Assembly (NCBI RefSeq): GCF_030445035.2
Contig: NC_080698.1
Span: 813,501-877,500 of the forward strand
Length of the DNA: 64,000 nt
Direction: 5' to 3'
Source of the DNA: Dasypus novemcinctus
Lineage: Eukaryota; Chordata; Mammalia; Cingulata; Dasypodidae
The notes beneath the pieces were generated by a model, which ran no database searches, had not been told where the DNA came from, and saw only the letters and a list, made by a program, of their open reading frames with translations. Positions 30,001 to 40,600 of this stretch are shown here, in pieces (positions within the stretch are counted from its first letter, which is position 1; the number at the start of each line of letters is the position of its first letter). The position numbers were made by a program, and so were the translations under genes.

Positions 30001-31175
30001 TAAATCAGTCATCTGACCCCAAAAAATTTAACCCAGAACGCTGCTCCTCACTGTCCTAAAGCAGCCGTTTCCTGGCCGCTCTAGCTCGCTGAGGACAGGC
30101 CGGCCCCTCGAGCCTGGTGCACCGTGGGAATTCCGATAAACAGAGAATGAAAGCACCCCTGCTCTTCCACTTTTTAAAACGGGAATGTCACTGCTCCTTT
30201 TAAAGCCTGCGGACAGCTCCGAGTCTCAGAGGAGAATCCAAAGTCCTGCCGGGTCCTGCCCTGGCCGTCGGCTACCATCTCCTCGCACACCCCCGCCTCT
30301 CCTCACTTTCCCTCCAGCAGCTTAGGGCCTGTGCACCCGAGGGTGCCTCTGCCCGGACCCTTCCCCCAACACCTGGATGCTCCTTCCTTCCCAGGTGTCT
30401 GTTTGCAGGTTACTTAATCCATCCAAAGCAGACCACACTCGTCCCTCGGTCGCCTTAACCCCGCCTTATTTTCCTTTCCTCAATCACCACCACCTACGGG
30501 TGTTTCTCTTTCTTGCCCATCTCCCTGGGCACCCACATGTAGGGTCCGAGAGGGCAGGGGCCGCGGCGCCTCTGTTCGCCGCCCCCTGTTGCCTTGGATT
30601 CTGTCTTCCCCGGGGCACGAGCTTTGCTTCCTGAAGGTCCGCCTCGGGCCCCTGAGCTCTGCTCCCCGCGCTGCCGCCTCCGTGCAGCCCTCAGGCCTCG
30701 GGCCGGGCCGCCGCCCAGGCGCAGCCCTCCCTCGCCGTCAGGCAGCCGCGTTCTCCGCAAACGCCGTGCCGGGCTCTCGCAGGCGGCCCTCGGTACCAGG
30801 CGCCGGCGCTCCCGGGGCAGAGGCTCCCGGCCCCCGCCGCCCGCCTGCGGCCCGGAGGCCCTCGGCCCTCCCCCGGGCGCAGCCGCTCCCGCTCGCAGGC
30901 CCCGCCTCGACCCCCGGTCTCCGCCCGCCGCCGGCCCGCGCCTCACCTCACGGAGGCGCCCCCGGCCGCCGGCCCAGGCCCAGGCCCCAGCTCCCGCCCC
31001 CTCCTCTGGCCGAGGGTGCCAGGCCCGGCCCGAAGCTGCCGCCTCCTCCACAGCCGCGCGGGGCGGGTGGGCCACCGCGACGGGGCCCCCGGGAAGGCAG
31101 CCCCCGGCCACTCACCCCGTGCAGGTGGAAGCCCTCGGCGCCCGCGGGCCGCTCGGCGCTGGCGCCCAGACCCAT
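23849..31175 (-). CDS. GORASP1: GORASP1 (GRASP65), complete CDS, nine exons
   Basis: Golgi reassembly-stacking protein 1 tethers cis-Golgi cisternae by trans-oligomerisation and binds GM130. Coding exons on the minus strand, in transcript order, are 31116-31175, 27835-27915, 27242-27445, 25903-25989, 25645-25775, 25314-25470, 24641-24791, 24190-24342 and 23849-24081; they join into 418 residues. The N-terminus MGLGAS fits N-myristoylation at Gly2. Two PDZ-like GRASP domains cover about residues 15-195 and are highly conserved; His17 and Cys102 match the zinc-binding pair. The Ser/Pro-rich tail (about 200-418) is shorter than human (440 aa from memory). The start has a strong context (GCCATGG). 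It shares its promoter with TTC21A. Confidence 0.97.
24082..24189 (-). other. GORASP1: GORASP1 last intron
   Basis: 108-bp GC-rich intron between exons 8 and 9 with GTGAGT donor and TTCCAG acceptor in minus-strand reading. Confidence 0.9.
24190..24342 (-). CDS. GORASP1: GORASP1 exon 8
   Basis: 153 bp, residues 291-341: [19 protein letters not shown] through SGSHERA. Serine-rich tail. Acceptor TTCCCCAG, donor GTGAGT. Confidence 0.95.
24641..24791 (-). CDS. GORASP1: GORASP1 exon 7
   Basis: 151 bp, residues 241-290: [20 protein letters not shown] through VQRVMDP. A Thr-Pro stands at residue 259, where other mammals have a Ser-Pro phosphosite. Acceptor GCCCCAG, donor GTACCG. Confidence 0.95.
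25314..25470 (-). CDS. GORASP1: GORASP1 exon 6
   Basis: 157 bp, residues 188-240: [16 protein letters not shown], then a proline-rich linker ending DDYME. The linker is about 14 residues shorter than the human sequence I recall. Acceptor TTCGGCAG, donor GTACCT. Confidence 0.95.
25645..25775 (-). CDS. GORASP1: GORASP1 exon 5
   Basis: 131 bp, residues 145-187: [18 protein letters not shown] through NAAWGGEG, the core of PDZ-like domain 2. The acceptor ends CCCGTAG; donor GTACTT. Confidence 0.96.
25903..25989 (-). CDS. GORASP1: GORASP1 exon 4
   Basis: 29 codons, residues 116-144: [20 protein letters not shown] through DQILQE, opening PDZ-like domain 2. Acceptor TTCTTCCAG, donor GTGAGG. Confidence 0.97.
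26120..26290 (+). repeat. MIR element in GORASP1 intron 3
   Basis: MIR-like order of segments: GAGCTCTGGCCTGACTCCC, GTGGCTGCGGACAAATGTCT, TGGTCTCGTTTCCCCGTAAG, ending AGCTGCTGAGATTAAAG. Confidence 0.75.
26930..27238. repeat. GGCCCCGCCC minisatellite in GORASP1 intron 3
   Basis: Variants of CACAGCCCTGGCCCCGCCC, CACAAGCCTGGCCCCACCC and CATTCCTGCGCTGACCCCGC repeat in higher-order fashion, ending at the exon 3 donor. The long open frames over it are compositional. Confidence 0.88.
27242..27445 (-). CDS. GORASP1: GORASP1 exon 3
   Basis: 68 codons, residues 48-115: [19 protein letters not shown] through SEHVWHVL, the rest of PDZ-like domain 1 including Cys102. Acceptor CCCGCAG, donor GTGAGT. A minisatellite begins just inside the next intron. 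Confidence 0.97.
27835..27915 (-). CDS. GORASP1: GORASP1 exon 2
   Basis: 27 codons, residues 21-47: [20 protein letters not shown] through IGHSRL, the start of PDZ-like domain 1. Acceptor CTGGGACAG, donor GTGAGG. Confidence 0.97.
28070..28509 (-). repeat. full-length DAS-SINE, minus strand, with TSD
   Basis: Poly-T at the left, tRNA-like head at the right (GAACCGCGGACCTCCCATGT and CCACTGGGCCAAGTCC). It is flanked by the 11-bp target-site duplication CTTGCTGCCTT at 28059-28069 and 28510-28520. It sits in GORASP1 intron 1. Confidence 0.93.
28521..31115 (-). other. GORASP1: GORASP1 intron 1, remainder
   Basis: GC-rich intron with no exon I recognise. GC and CpG content climbs from about 30540 toward exon 1, marking the promoter CpG island. 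Confidence 0.6.
31116..31175 (-). CDS. GORASP1: GORASP1 exon 1 (coding part)
   Basis: Residues 1-20: [20 protein letters not shown], with the myristoylation context at Gly2. Donor GTGAGT. The ATG lies inside a CpG-rich promoter region. Confidence 0.96.
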
Positions 31176-31189
31176 GGCCGCTGCTCGGC

Positions 31190-31502
31190 CCGCGCGTGCG
31201 CTCGGCGGTCGACTGCCTGCGCCTCGCCCGTCCGCCCCGCCCGCCCGGCGCCTGCGCTCGGCGGTCGACTGCCTGCGCCTCGCCCGCCCGCCCCGCCCGC
31301 CCGGCGCCTGCGCTCGGCGGTCGACTGCCTGCGCCTCGCCCGCCCGCCCCGCCCGCCCCGCCCGCCCGGCCCGCCCGGCCCGCCCGGCGCCTGCGCTCCG
31401 CGGTCGACTGCCTGCGCCTCGCCCGCCCGCCCCGCCCACCCGGCGCGTGCGCTCGGCGGTCGACTGCCTGCGCCTCGCCCGCCCGCCCCGCCCACCCGGC
31501 GC
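31190..31502. repeat. 56-bp GC-box tandem repeat in promoter
   Basis: Five copies of a module built on GCGGTCGACTGCCTGCGCC followed by CCCGCCCGCCCC-type GC boxes. The GTCGAC cores start at 31208, 31264, 31320, 31403 and 31459, so spacings are 56, 56, 83 and 56 bp. The third interval carries 27 bp of extra GC-box sequence. Confidence 0.93.
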
Positions 31503-31503
31503 C

Positions 31504-31518
31504 GACGCCCTTAGCAAC
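31504..31518 (+). promoter_or_regulatory. TTC21A: X-box-like RFX site
   Basis: GACGCC-CTT-AGCAAC fits the RFX X-box consensus GTNRCC-N(0-3)-RGYAAC with one mismatch (A for T at position 2) and a perfect right half. It lies 132 bp upstream of the TTC21A ATG. RFX factors commonly drive ciliary genes, which suits TTC21A. Confidence 0.55.
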
Positions 31519-31649
31519 CGGCCAGCAGCCCCGTTTCCAGGGACGCGCGCGGCTCCCACTTCCGGCCGCGAGAGGCGCGCCCGGGACCTGCCCTCGGGAG
31601 TCGGGCTCCGCGCGGCCGGACCCGGGTCCAGAGCCAGCGCCGGCCCGAG

Positions 31650-31676
31650 ATGAGCAGCGACGACTCCGCCCTCATG
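31650..31676 (+). CDS. TTC21A: TTC21A exon 1
   Basis: Residues 1-9, MSSDDSALM. Donor GTGCGT. The very short first coding exon matches the human start MSSNDSSLM. Confidence 0.94.
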
Positions 31677-34600
31677 GTGCGTGGCCGCCCGGCCGCCCCC
31701 AGCGCTCCCGCCCCCGGCCCGGGACCCCCGCCCTGACGCCCCCAGGCCCCCGGCGCTCGCCTCCGCCGACTGGCCGCTTCCCGCCTCAGCTTCCTGGCGA
31801 GTGCGTCCTCTCCGGCGCCCCCTGTGCACCGAGCCCCAAACCAGCAGCCCCCGTCCTCCTCCGTGAGCGCCCCCAGCCCAAGTGTCCACAGCCCATCTCC
31901 GTCCTTTCTCCAGCGTCCCCCTGAACACCCGCCTCTTCCCCATTCCCGCCTCCCAGGCCTGTCCATCCACAGGAAGCATCAGCCCCTCCGCGTCTCCTGA
32001 GCCCACCTCCGGCTTTTCATCTCCTAGCTCGGGACCACCCCCAGCTCTCAGGAGCCTCCCTTCCAGCTGGTTTCTCTCCTTCAGCCTGTCCCCCGGCAGT
32101 GCCCACCTCCGCCCACCCCTCCACCCACACACAGCTCCCAGAGCGGTTTTGCAAAACGCACGCATCTCCTCGCCTCTGTCCCCTGCTCCAAGCATTGCAG
32201 TCGCTTCCTGTCCCCTCAGAAGGATGTCTCATATGAACCACAAGACCCCGTACACCCCGACCCCAGGACTCACAGACCTTGAGGGGAAATGAGACTTTGC
32301 TTTGACGTCTCAGCCCCACCTCTGTGTGACCTTTGCCAAGCAGAAGTATCCATGGGCCTCAGCTCGAAAGATGTGGAGGGGAGGATGCATGAAATGATCG
32401 AGGTGGGGTCTTTGGTATAGTTCCTTATAGGTGGTACGGCCGCAACATTTTCTTATTACTGAGCCGCCTTTTATTCCCTGCCTAGGAGGAAAAGCCTGAG
32501 TTGAATGTTCCTTTACTTTTGAACCAGAATTTGTTCAGAATCCCAAAACAAACCCCTTCAAACTCCTTTCCAGGGAAACTGCATGGCTGTGCCTGGGGCT
32601 GCTGGGGCAGGACAAGTCCTGGACCTTCCTCTTTCTCTTTGCTTTGCAGCAATGAGGAGCAAGGGTTCAGGGAGGGAGTAACAATGTCCCCAGAACAGAG
32701 ACCGGGAAAGGGCGGGAGCCATTGCAGCTTGTTTTCCTCTGCAGGCTGGGATCATATACTACAGCCAGGAAAAGTACTTCCGCCACGTGCAGCAGGCAGC
32801 AGCTGCGGGCCTGGAGAAGTTCAGCAACGACCCGGTGCTGCAGTTCTTTAAAGCCTACGGCATGCTCAGGGAAGGTGAGGCCCGCTGACCCCAGACTCTG
32901 GCCCAGCCCTAATGCTCAGGCCCCGCTGGGACGCGTAGCTCATGTTCCCCTGGAAACAGTCTTCTGCGCCTTGGCTAGGTTCCCAGGCTAGCCACGCAAG
33001 CCTCTGCAGTCTGCATCTAAGGGTGCGCTGCCACCCTCGCCGGTCAGCATCTAAGGGTGCGCTGCCACCCTCGCGGGTCAGCATTAAGGGTGCGCTGCCA
33101 CCCTCGCGGGTCAGCATCTAAGGGTGCGCTGCCACCCTCGCCGAGCCTGGGCGCTCCCATCGTGGCTGCGTGGCTACATCACGGGCTCCGAAGCTGAGTG
33201 CCAGGAGCTCAGGAGGAGGGGTGCTGGGGTGGGCACGGGTGCTGGGAGAGCCCCATGCAGGGTCAGAAGGTGGTCCGGGGCTGGGGACGTGGAATGGTAA
33301 AAGCCTTCTTCAGGCTGAGCCCCAGCCAGGCAGGCGTGCCCCGCCCAGGGCTTCTCAGCTCCAGGCCTGGGGCCCGGGCGGCCTGAGCCTCAGGGCCGGC
33401 CGCTGGCCGTCCTGGGAGTGCGCGCCACCGTGGCAGGCCCATCCCAGCATCCCCGAGAGGACCTCAGCGCAGCTCCGTCTCTGGCTGTGGGTGGAGCAGG
33501 GGCTGCCCTGGTGAGGTGCGAGTGAGCCGCGCGGGGCCCTCTCTGCAGACCGCATCCAGGACGCCATCAGCGAGCTGGAGCGCACCCGGAGCCACCCGGA
33601 CGTGTCCCTGTGCTCCGTCATGGCCCTCATTTACGCTCACAAGCGCTGCGAGACCATCGGTGAGTGCGCGCCTGGCCCGCCCGCCCAGCAGGGGGTGCCC
33701 TTGGCTGCGAGGCCTCATGCCGTGCTGGGGGCCAGTGACTGCGGCCCCCCAGAAGCCTCCGCGAGCCCCTGCCTGGGCCCAGGCAGAGCGGGTGGTGGGG
33801 CCTCCCTCCCCCCTGCTTGCCAAGATCTCGTCAAGGAAAGTCAGCCACGTGCACAGCTCCACCCCTAATCGCCACCTGGAGCCAGGGAGAACGTCCACGC
33901 GAGCCACGGAGCGTGCTGTGGGTCTGCTAAGCAGACTGCTGGGCACAGAGGAGAAAAGACAAATCTCAGACCCCAAACCCGAGCCCAGGCCCGGGGCCGG
34001 CACGCGGTCAGCCTCCTGGACTGCAGGAGACGCCATGTCGGGGCCCCGCACAGCCAGGCACAGCTGCTCACCCGAAGTCCTCTCTGGGGTTTGCAGACCG
34101 GGAAGCAGTTCAGGAGCTGGAGGGCAGCCTGAAGGAGACCCGCAAGGCGGCCGGAGGGCCGGCCCTCTACTACGCCGGCCTCTTCCTCTGGCTCATGGGC
34201 CGCCACGACAAGGCCAGGGAGTACCTCGACCGCATGCTGAAGTTCTCCAGTGGCTCCAGAGAGGTAGCCGTGGCTGCTGGGGAGCGGGCAGTGGCCGGAG
34301 GAGGCACTCGAACGCGGTGCAGCGGGGAGGCCCTGGAGCCGGGGCTCCGACCATGCCGGGCTTGGCAGAGGTCACACCCTGGCCGCAGCCACAGACCAGT
34401 CTGCAGACAGGCGTTCTCTGGTCTGCAGTGTGATTTTTAAGGATCTTGAACTAGTTGCTGACATTTAGAAATCGGATTTTTACCTAAAGGTCCAGATTTG
34501 CTGATTTCTTTTGAAAAGTCAGATGCACCAAACACATTGGGCCTGCATTCCCTCCTGGCAGTAATCAGCGAGGCGTGAGTCCTAACTGCCCCCTAGGTGG

Positions 34601-37600
34601 ATCCAGCCAGCTCTGGTTTGCCACAGTCCCCACCATTCCCTAGTGTCTGACATCTGGTCCGTCTCACACACCCGAGCTTCCATGTCTTGTCGGCATTTGA
34701 GTCTGTAGCATCTGGCTTGGTGTCTTTTAAGTTCCCAAAGCGTCCCTGGTCCCTTTTTCACCTGTGGAGCCCCTAGAAACACTTGTTGACCTGGAGCAGT
34801 GGAGACAGCTAAGCTGGGAGAGCCCCACAGGTGCTGCCGGGGTTGTGCCCGGGGAGGAGAGGAAGTAGACGCAAGCCCGGACTGAGGGCCAGCTCTGGGG
34901 CTGGGTGGGGAGCCCGGTGGGGAGGGCAGCAAAACATCGCCGGACTCAAGAGCAAAGCACAGCGACGTGCAGGACACTGTGCGATGTCTCTGTTTTTAAA
35001 CGTCGGGGGTTGGTGTAGACCAGGACAAAAACTGTCCGGAAAGGCTCCAGAAAGGCGGTGCTGGAAAGGAGCGGAGCACGGCCTGGGCACCTGGGCACCT
35101 CGGGCAGGTCTTCCAAGCACACCTCAGGTCTTACTTCCCACCTGCCCGGACCCGCTGGGTGGGGCTAGAGAGGGGCCGGCAGGGGGCCGTGGGTCCAGCC
35201 CCTGCCCACCTCTGTAAGGCTTTACCAGGACACAGAGGCAGCCCAGGTGGGCCGTGCTGGCCTGAGGATTGTCAGGAGTGGTCCCTGCCTGTGCCCCTCC
35301 GCAGCTGGTGGGCGAGAGCGACGAGATCCCAGGCCATCACGAGGCAGCGGGAGCCCAGGGAGGGGGCGGTGGGACCCTAGAGAGGGGGTGCTGGGAGCCC
35401 AGGGAGGGGACAGTGGGCGCTGGGAGGCAGGGGGCACTGGGCGCTGGGGGGCCAGGGAGGGGGCAGTGGGCGCTGGGGGGCAGGGGGCGCTGGGCACTGG
35501 GGGGCCAGGGAGGGGGGCAGTGGGCGCTGGGGGGCAGGGGGCGCTGGGCGCTGGGGGGCCAGGGAGGGGGCAGTGGGCGCTGGGGAGCAGGGGGCGCTGG
35601 GCGCTGGGGGGCCAGGAGGGCTCCCGGGGCCTGGAGCAGTGAGCAGGGCTCGCATCTGGTTTCGCGGGAGGAGCACCGGCTCGAGGGTCGGGCAGCAAGG
35701 GCGGGCGCCTCCAAGAGCAGCCGTGCCCGCAGGGTCTCCGGACCGGCCAAGCCCGCAGGACCAGGGCTGCATCCTTGTCTCACCCAGGGCTACGTGCTCA
35801 GAGGCTGGATGGAGCTCACCTCGGACAAGCCCCACGCAGTGAAGAAGTCCATCAAGTACCTGGAGCAGGGGCTGCGGGACACCTCAGACGTGCTGGGGCT
35901 GCTGGGAAAGGTGGGCGTCCCCGGCTGGACCCCTGGAGCCAGAGCCCGCCGGGCCCCTCAGGCCAGTCCCTCGGTGCCCAGGCCCCTCCCCGGAAGTGGG
36001 GGTCATGCGCCCTGCCCCGCCCCAGGGGTCCCCAGCGTCCCCGGCTGCCCTTCCCGCGCCCGCGCCGCCGCCTCTCTGCTGCACATCCACTCACCGCCCT
36101 TCTCTGCGGTTCGCTTCCACCTTCTTCAGTTGACCCTGTCCTTTTGCTCCCATCAGTTAGGTTCCCTTCGCCAGCGTTAGGAGGAGGGAGACGGACGTCT
36201 CATTGAGAGCTTTGTGTTTTCTCATCTTAAATTACCTTCCCTTTTCATAGCTTACCATCACTGAATCAATCTCTGGGAGAAAAACTTTCCTCTCATTCTC
36301 TTCTTTTTTTTCTTATAAAATGAGTACACTCAGGGAGCGGGTGGAGCTCGGTGGTGGGGCGCCTGCTCTCCACATACGAGGCCACATTCAACCTCTAGTA
36401 CCTCCTAAAAATTTTCAAAAAAGAACATAGTCATTAAAAAAACACAGAAGTCTGAAACAGGTAAAAAAAAAAAAAAAAGGAACTTAAAAGACATTCTCAG
36501 CCCCACCACTCTCAAACACTCGCGTTAACGTCTGTATCTATGGCCTTTTTTTAGGAGGTACCGGGATTGAACCCGGGACCTCGTACGTGGGGCGCAGGCG
36601 CTCAACCCTGAGCGCCTCCCGCTCGGCTCGTGTGGTTCTCTAAGGCGGGGCCTCCTGGTTTTTCCTGGGCATGGGCGCAGGGCGTGCCTCAGGTTGGCTT
36701 ATGAGGAGCAGAAGAGATGGCAGTTACCCAGCGGGAGGCGCCAGGAGCACCCTCGGTGTCGGCGCCGCGAGGAGCGCAGGAAGCCAGGCTGGGCACGCCG
36801 GGGCCTCGGCCAGCTCCCCCGGGACCCTGCCGCCAGGTGTCCCGAGGCGAGAGCAGGGCCGTGGGCCGCACGGGGAGGGGGCGCGGCCCCCAGCCGGGCA
36901 CGGCGGGCGTTCCCTGCCCGTCCTGAGCGGACGTGGTTTTGGACGTGGCCGTAGCTCCATCGCGAGGGCGAGCACTCAGCCAGCCTGGGGTGGCTTGTTC
37001 CCGGCTCCCTGCTGGAGTGAGTGCGGAAGCCTCCTTTATTTGGAGTCTCCCCGTTTTGAAGGAGGAGTCCCCCGGTGGAGGGTCCCAGCGACAACTGCAC
37101 GTCCCTGGGGGCGCTGCCTGGGGGGCCGCGGCTGCTCGGGGCGGCGGAGGCCACGGCCCCTGTCCACTTCCCGCACTCGCGCAGGCCGGGAGGAAGTGGC
37201 CTCGAGTGGGCGCGCCCCCTGCCCCCGGGCCGTCTCGGGCCTGCCGAGCATGCCCGGCGCAAGGCCCACGGCCGCCCCGAGCCCCGCCTTGCCGGCCTCC
37301 GCCCGCGCGCGGCAGGCCCCCATGGCAGCCCCCTGGGGGGGCGCCGGGCCCTCCCCACCATCGAGGGCTCAGACACGGGCTCTCCCGCAGGCGACGTACC
37401 TGATGACGCAGCAGAACTACTCCGGGGCCCTCGAGGTGGCGAGCCAGGCCTGCGTCGCCGCCGCGCACTTCCTGCCGGCCCTCGTGCTGAAGATGCGGCT
37501 GTTCTTGGCGCGGCAGGACTGGGAGCAGACGGTGGAGACCGGCCAGAGGTGAGGTGGCCTCGCCCGTCAGGCGGGGGCCCGAGGGCAGGCCGTGGGCCGT

Positions 37601-40600
37601 CACCGGCCACATGCACGGTCAGCGTGGGCGGGCGGCGGGCCTGTGCCGGCGCGGGGCTCGGGCGGACCCTGGAGACCCCGAGCTGCCGAGGGGAGGGCAG
37701 GCGGGAGCCGGGCGGGCCTTATTTGATGCTTTGACCTGTGGGTCCGGCAGATGTTCATAAAAACCTTAGGGGGTCCTGGTGGCCTTGAGAGCAGAGGTTG
37801 GGGGCGGGGGGGGGCTCCTGGGACTGGGCAGGGCAGGGAGGGGGTCGCAGGCGCGTTCTCACTGACCAGGAGCAGAGCCGGCTGGGCAGGGCTGTGCGCC
37901 GGGGAGAGTCCTGTCTTCAGACCCTAAGGCTTTATTTCAGCCCGTTGGTCACAGCACTTCCAAGACGGAGAGCGCTGATTCTCTCGAAGAGTTGCTGGAG
38001 TGTTCCCTAGCCCCAGCAGCCGTCTGGAGCCGCCTGAGCTCTGCGCTGTTCTGAAAACGAGGCGCAGCAGCCTCTGCCTTCCTCGGGGAGGGATGGGCAG
38101 CAGCTGAAAGGGACGCCCCCCGCCCCGGCTGCCCCCCCGCCCTGGCTGCCCCCCGCCCCGGCTGCCCCCCGCCCCTGCTGCCCCCCGCCCCGGCTGCCCC
38201 ACGGCCCTGGCTGCCCCCCCGCCCCGGCTGCCCCCCGCCCCGGCTGCCCCCCGCCCCGGCTGCTCCATAGCCCCGGCTGCCCCCCGCCCCGGCTGCTCCA
38301 CGGCCCCTGCTGCCCCCCAACCCCCGCCGCCCCGGCTGCTCCACGGCCCCTGCTGCCCCCCGCCCCGGCTGCCCCCCGCCCCGGCTGCCCCCCGCCGCCC
38401 CGGCTGCTCCACGGCCCCTGCTGCCCCCCGCCCCGGCTGCCCCCCGCCCCGGCTGCCCCCCGCCCCGGCTGCCCCCCGCCCCGGCTGCTCCATGGCCCCG
38501 GCTGCCCCACGGCCCCTGCTGCCCCCCGCCCCGGCTGCCCCCCGCCCCGGCTGCCCCCCGCCCCTGCTGCCCCCCGCCCCGGCTGCCCCCCGCCCCGGCT
38601 GCCCCCCGCCCCTGCTGCCCCCCGCCCCGGCTGCCCCCCCCGCCCCTGCTGCCCCCCGCCCCGGCTGCCCCCCGCCCCGGCTGCCCCCCGGCCCTGGCTG
38701 CCCCCCGGCCCTGGCTGCCCCCCGCCCCGGCTGCCCCCCGCCCCGGCTGCCCCACGGCCCCGGCTGCCCCCCGCCCCGGCTGCCCCCCGGCCCTGGCTGC
38801 CCCCTGCCCCGGCTGCCCCCCGCCCCGGCTGCCCCACGGCCCCGGCTGCCCCCCGCCCCGGCTGCCCCACGGCCCCGGCTGCCCCACGGCCCGGCTGCCC
38901 CCACTGGCCCCGGCTGCCCCCACGGCCCCGGCTGCCCCACGGCCCCGGCTGCCCCACGCCCCGCTGCCCCACGGCCCCCGGCCCTGCCCCCCCGGCCCCG
39001 GCTGCCCCACGGCCCCGGCTGCGCCCACGGCCCGGGCTTGCCCTCGCCCTGCCGCCTGCCCCCTGCCCCCGGCTGCCCTCCCCACGGCCCCGGCTGCACC
39101 ACGGCCCCGGCTGCCCCCCGCCCCCCCGCCGCCCCGGCTGCCCCCCCGCCCCCCCGCCGCCCCGGCTGCCCCACGGCCCCGGCTGCCCCACGGCCCCGGC
39201 TGCCCCCCGCCCCGGCTGCCCCCCCGCCCCGGCTGCCCCACGGCCCCGGCTGTCCCCCGCCCCCCGCCGCCCCGGCTGCCCCACGGCCCCGGCTGCCCCA
39301 CGGCCCCGGCTGCCCCCCTCCCCGGCTGCCCCCCCGCCCTGGCTGCCCCCTGCCCCGGCTGCCCCACGGCCCCTGCTGCCCCCCGCCCCCCGCCGCCCCG
39401 GCTGCCCCACGGCCCCGGCTGCCCCACGGCCCCGGCTGCCCCCCGCCCCCCCACCGCCCCGGCTGCCCCACGGCCCCGGCTGCTCCACGGCCCCGGCTGC
39501 CCCCTGCCCCGGCTGGCCCCCACCCCCCGCCGCCCCGGCTGCCCCCCCGCCCCGGCTGCCCCACGGCCCCGGCTGCCCCACGGCCCCGGCTGCTCCACGG
39601 CCCCGGCTGCCCCCTGCCCCGGCTGGCCCCCACCCCCCGCCGCCCCCGGCTGCCCCACGGCCCCGGCTGCCCCCTGCCCCGGCTGCCCCACGGCCCCTGC
39701 CGCCCCGGCTGCCCCACGGCCCCGGCTCCTCCCGGTTTGGGCCTGGCGGCCCCCTGCTGGGCGGGACCAGTGGCTGGTGCGAGAGGCTCAGTCCCGGGCC
39801 GGCCACCTGGAAGCACCTGGCCCTGCCGCGCCCATGGCCCTCTGGACGCCTCTCAGTCCATGGTGCTGGCGACGGTCTCTCGTCATTTTTTAACCTCGGC
39901 TCCATCCAGATGTGTTCATACCAACATTCCTTGTTTTTCCCCTTCTCTTATTTTTCCTCATCAGTTTTAACTAAAAGCCTCTTAGATGAGTCTTTTCAAA
40001 CCAGCTTTGGGTTTCATTGATCCTGTCTGTTGTATCTTTGTTTTCTAATTTCTTAATGTTATTACTTCGCGTCAGCTACTTTCTTTGGGAGTTTTTCTGC
40101 TGTCACCTTCTAACTCTGAGTTGGGTGCCTTGCTCAGACCTTCTCAACCTTCCTCTCTGAGCGTTTAAGGCTGTGCCATTTTGTCAGTGTCTATGCATAT
40201 GTAGCATCTTCAGTATCATTTGGTTCTCAGAATTTTCTGATATCCGTTTGGATTCTCCTTTAATCCGTCGGTGTTTTTAAATCTCCAAGTGCGCGGGGCC
40301 CTCACTGCCTTCTGAGTCCTCAGAAGTGGATCCAGCTCTTTGAATGCTGCGGTGGCCGCCCCGCTGGAGGCTGCTAGCTGGGGAAGCCCTCCGTGGGGCA
40401 GAAGGCCTCAACTTCTGGCTGAAAAGTAGGACGTCTCCGAAGAGGAGCGTAGCGCGGGCGGAGCTGCCCCCGCACGGGCGGGATTGAGGCGGTACCCCCA
40501 TCTCAGCGGCCACCGGCCCACCCCCAGCCCGAGCTTCTCTGCCACCCCCAGACATGGCGAAGCTTTGTTCGTGGGTTAAGAATGGGCTGCTGTATCAACA

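Larger units (their letters stand above)
31176..31649. promoter_or_regulatory. bidirectional GORASP1/TTC21A promoter
   Basis: The two start codons are 474 bp apart and divergent, in very CpG-rich sequence with many GC boxes (CCCGCCC, CCCCGCCC) and no TATA box that I see. The interval holds a 56-bp tandem repeat and an X-box-like motif. Both first exons and their 5' UTRs must lie here or just outside. The transcription start sites cannot be fixed by eye. Confidence 0.8.

Noticed and set aside
30494-32195. Long open frames (up to 415 codons) over the promoter
   Set aside because: CpG-island composition plus the 56-bp repeat. Only the 20-codon GORASP1 exon 1 and the 9-codon TTC21A exon 1 have protein support.
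38111-39725. CRISPR-like array
   Set aside because: No unique spacers separate the units, the repeats are head-to-tail and the genome is mammalian.
37924-39970. Open frames of 490-630 codons on both strands over the intron 6 repeat (Gly/Ala/Pro-rich products)
   Set aside because: Stop-free only because the unit lacks stops in most frames. They are repetitive, present on both strands at once, lie inside an intron and have no non-repeat domain.
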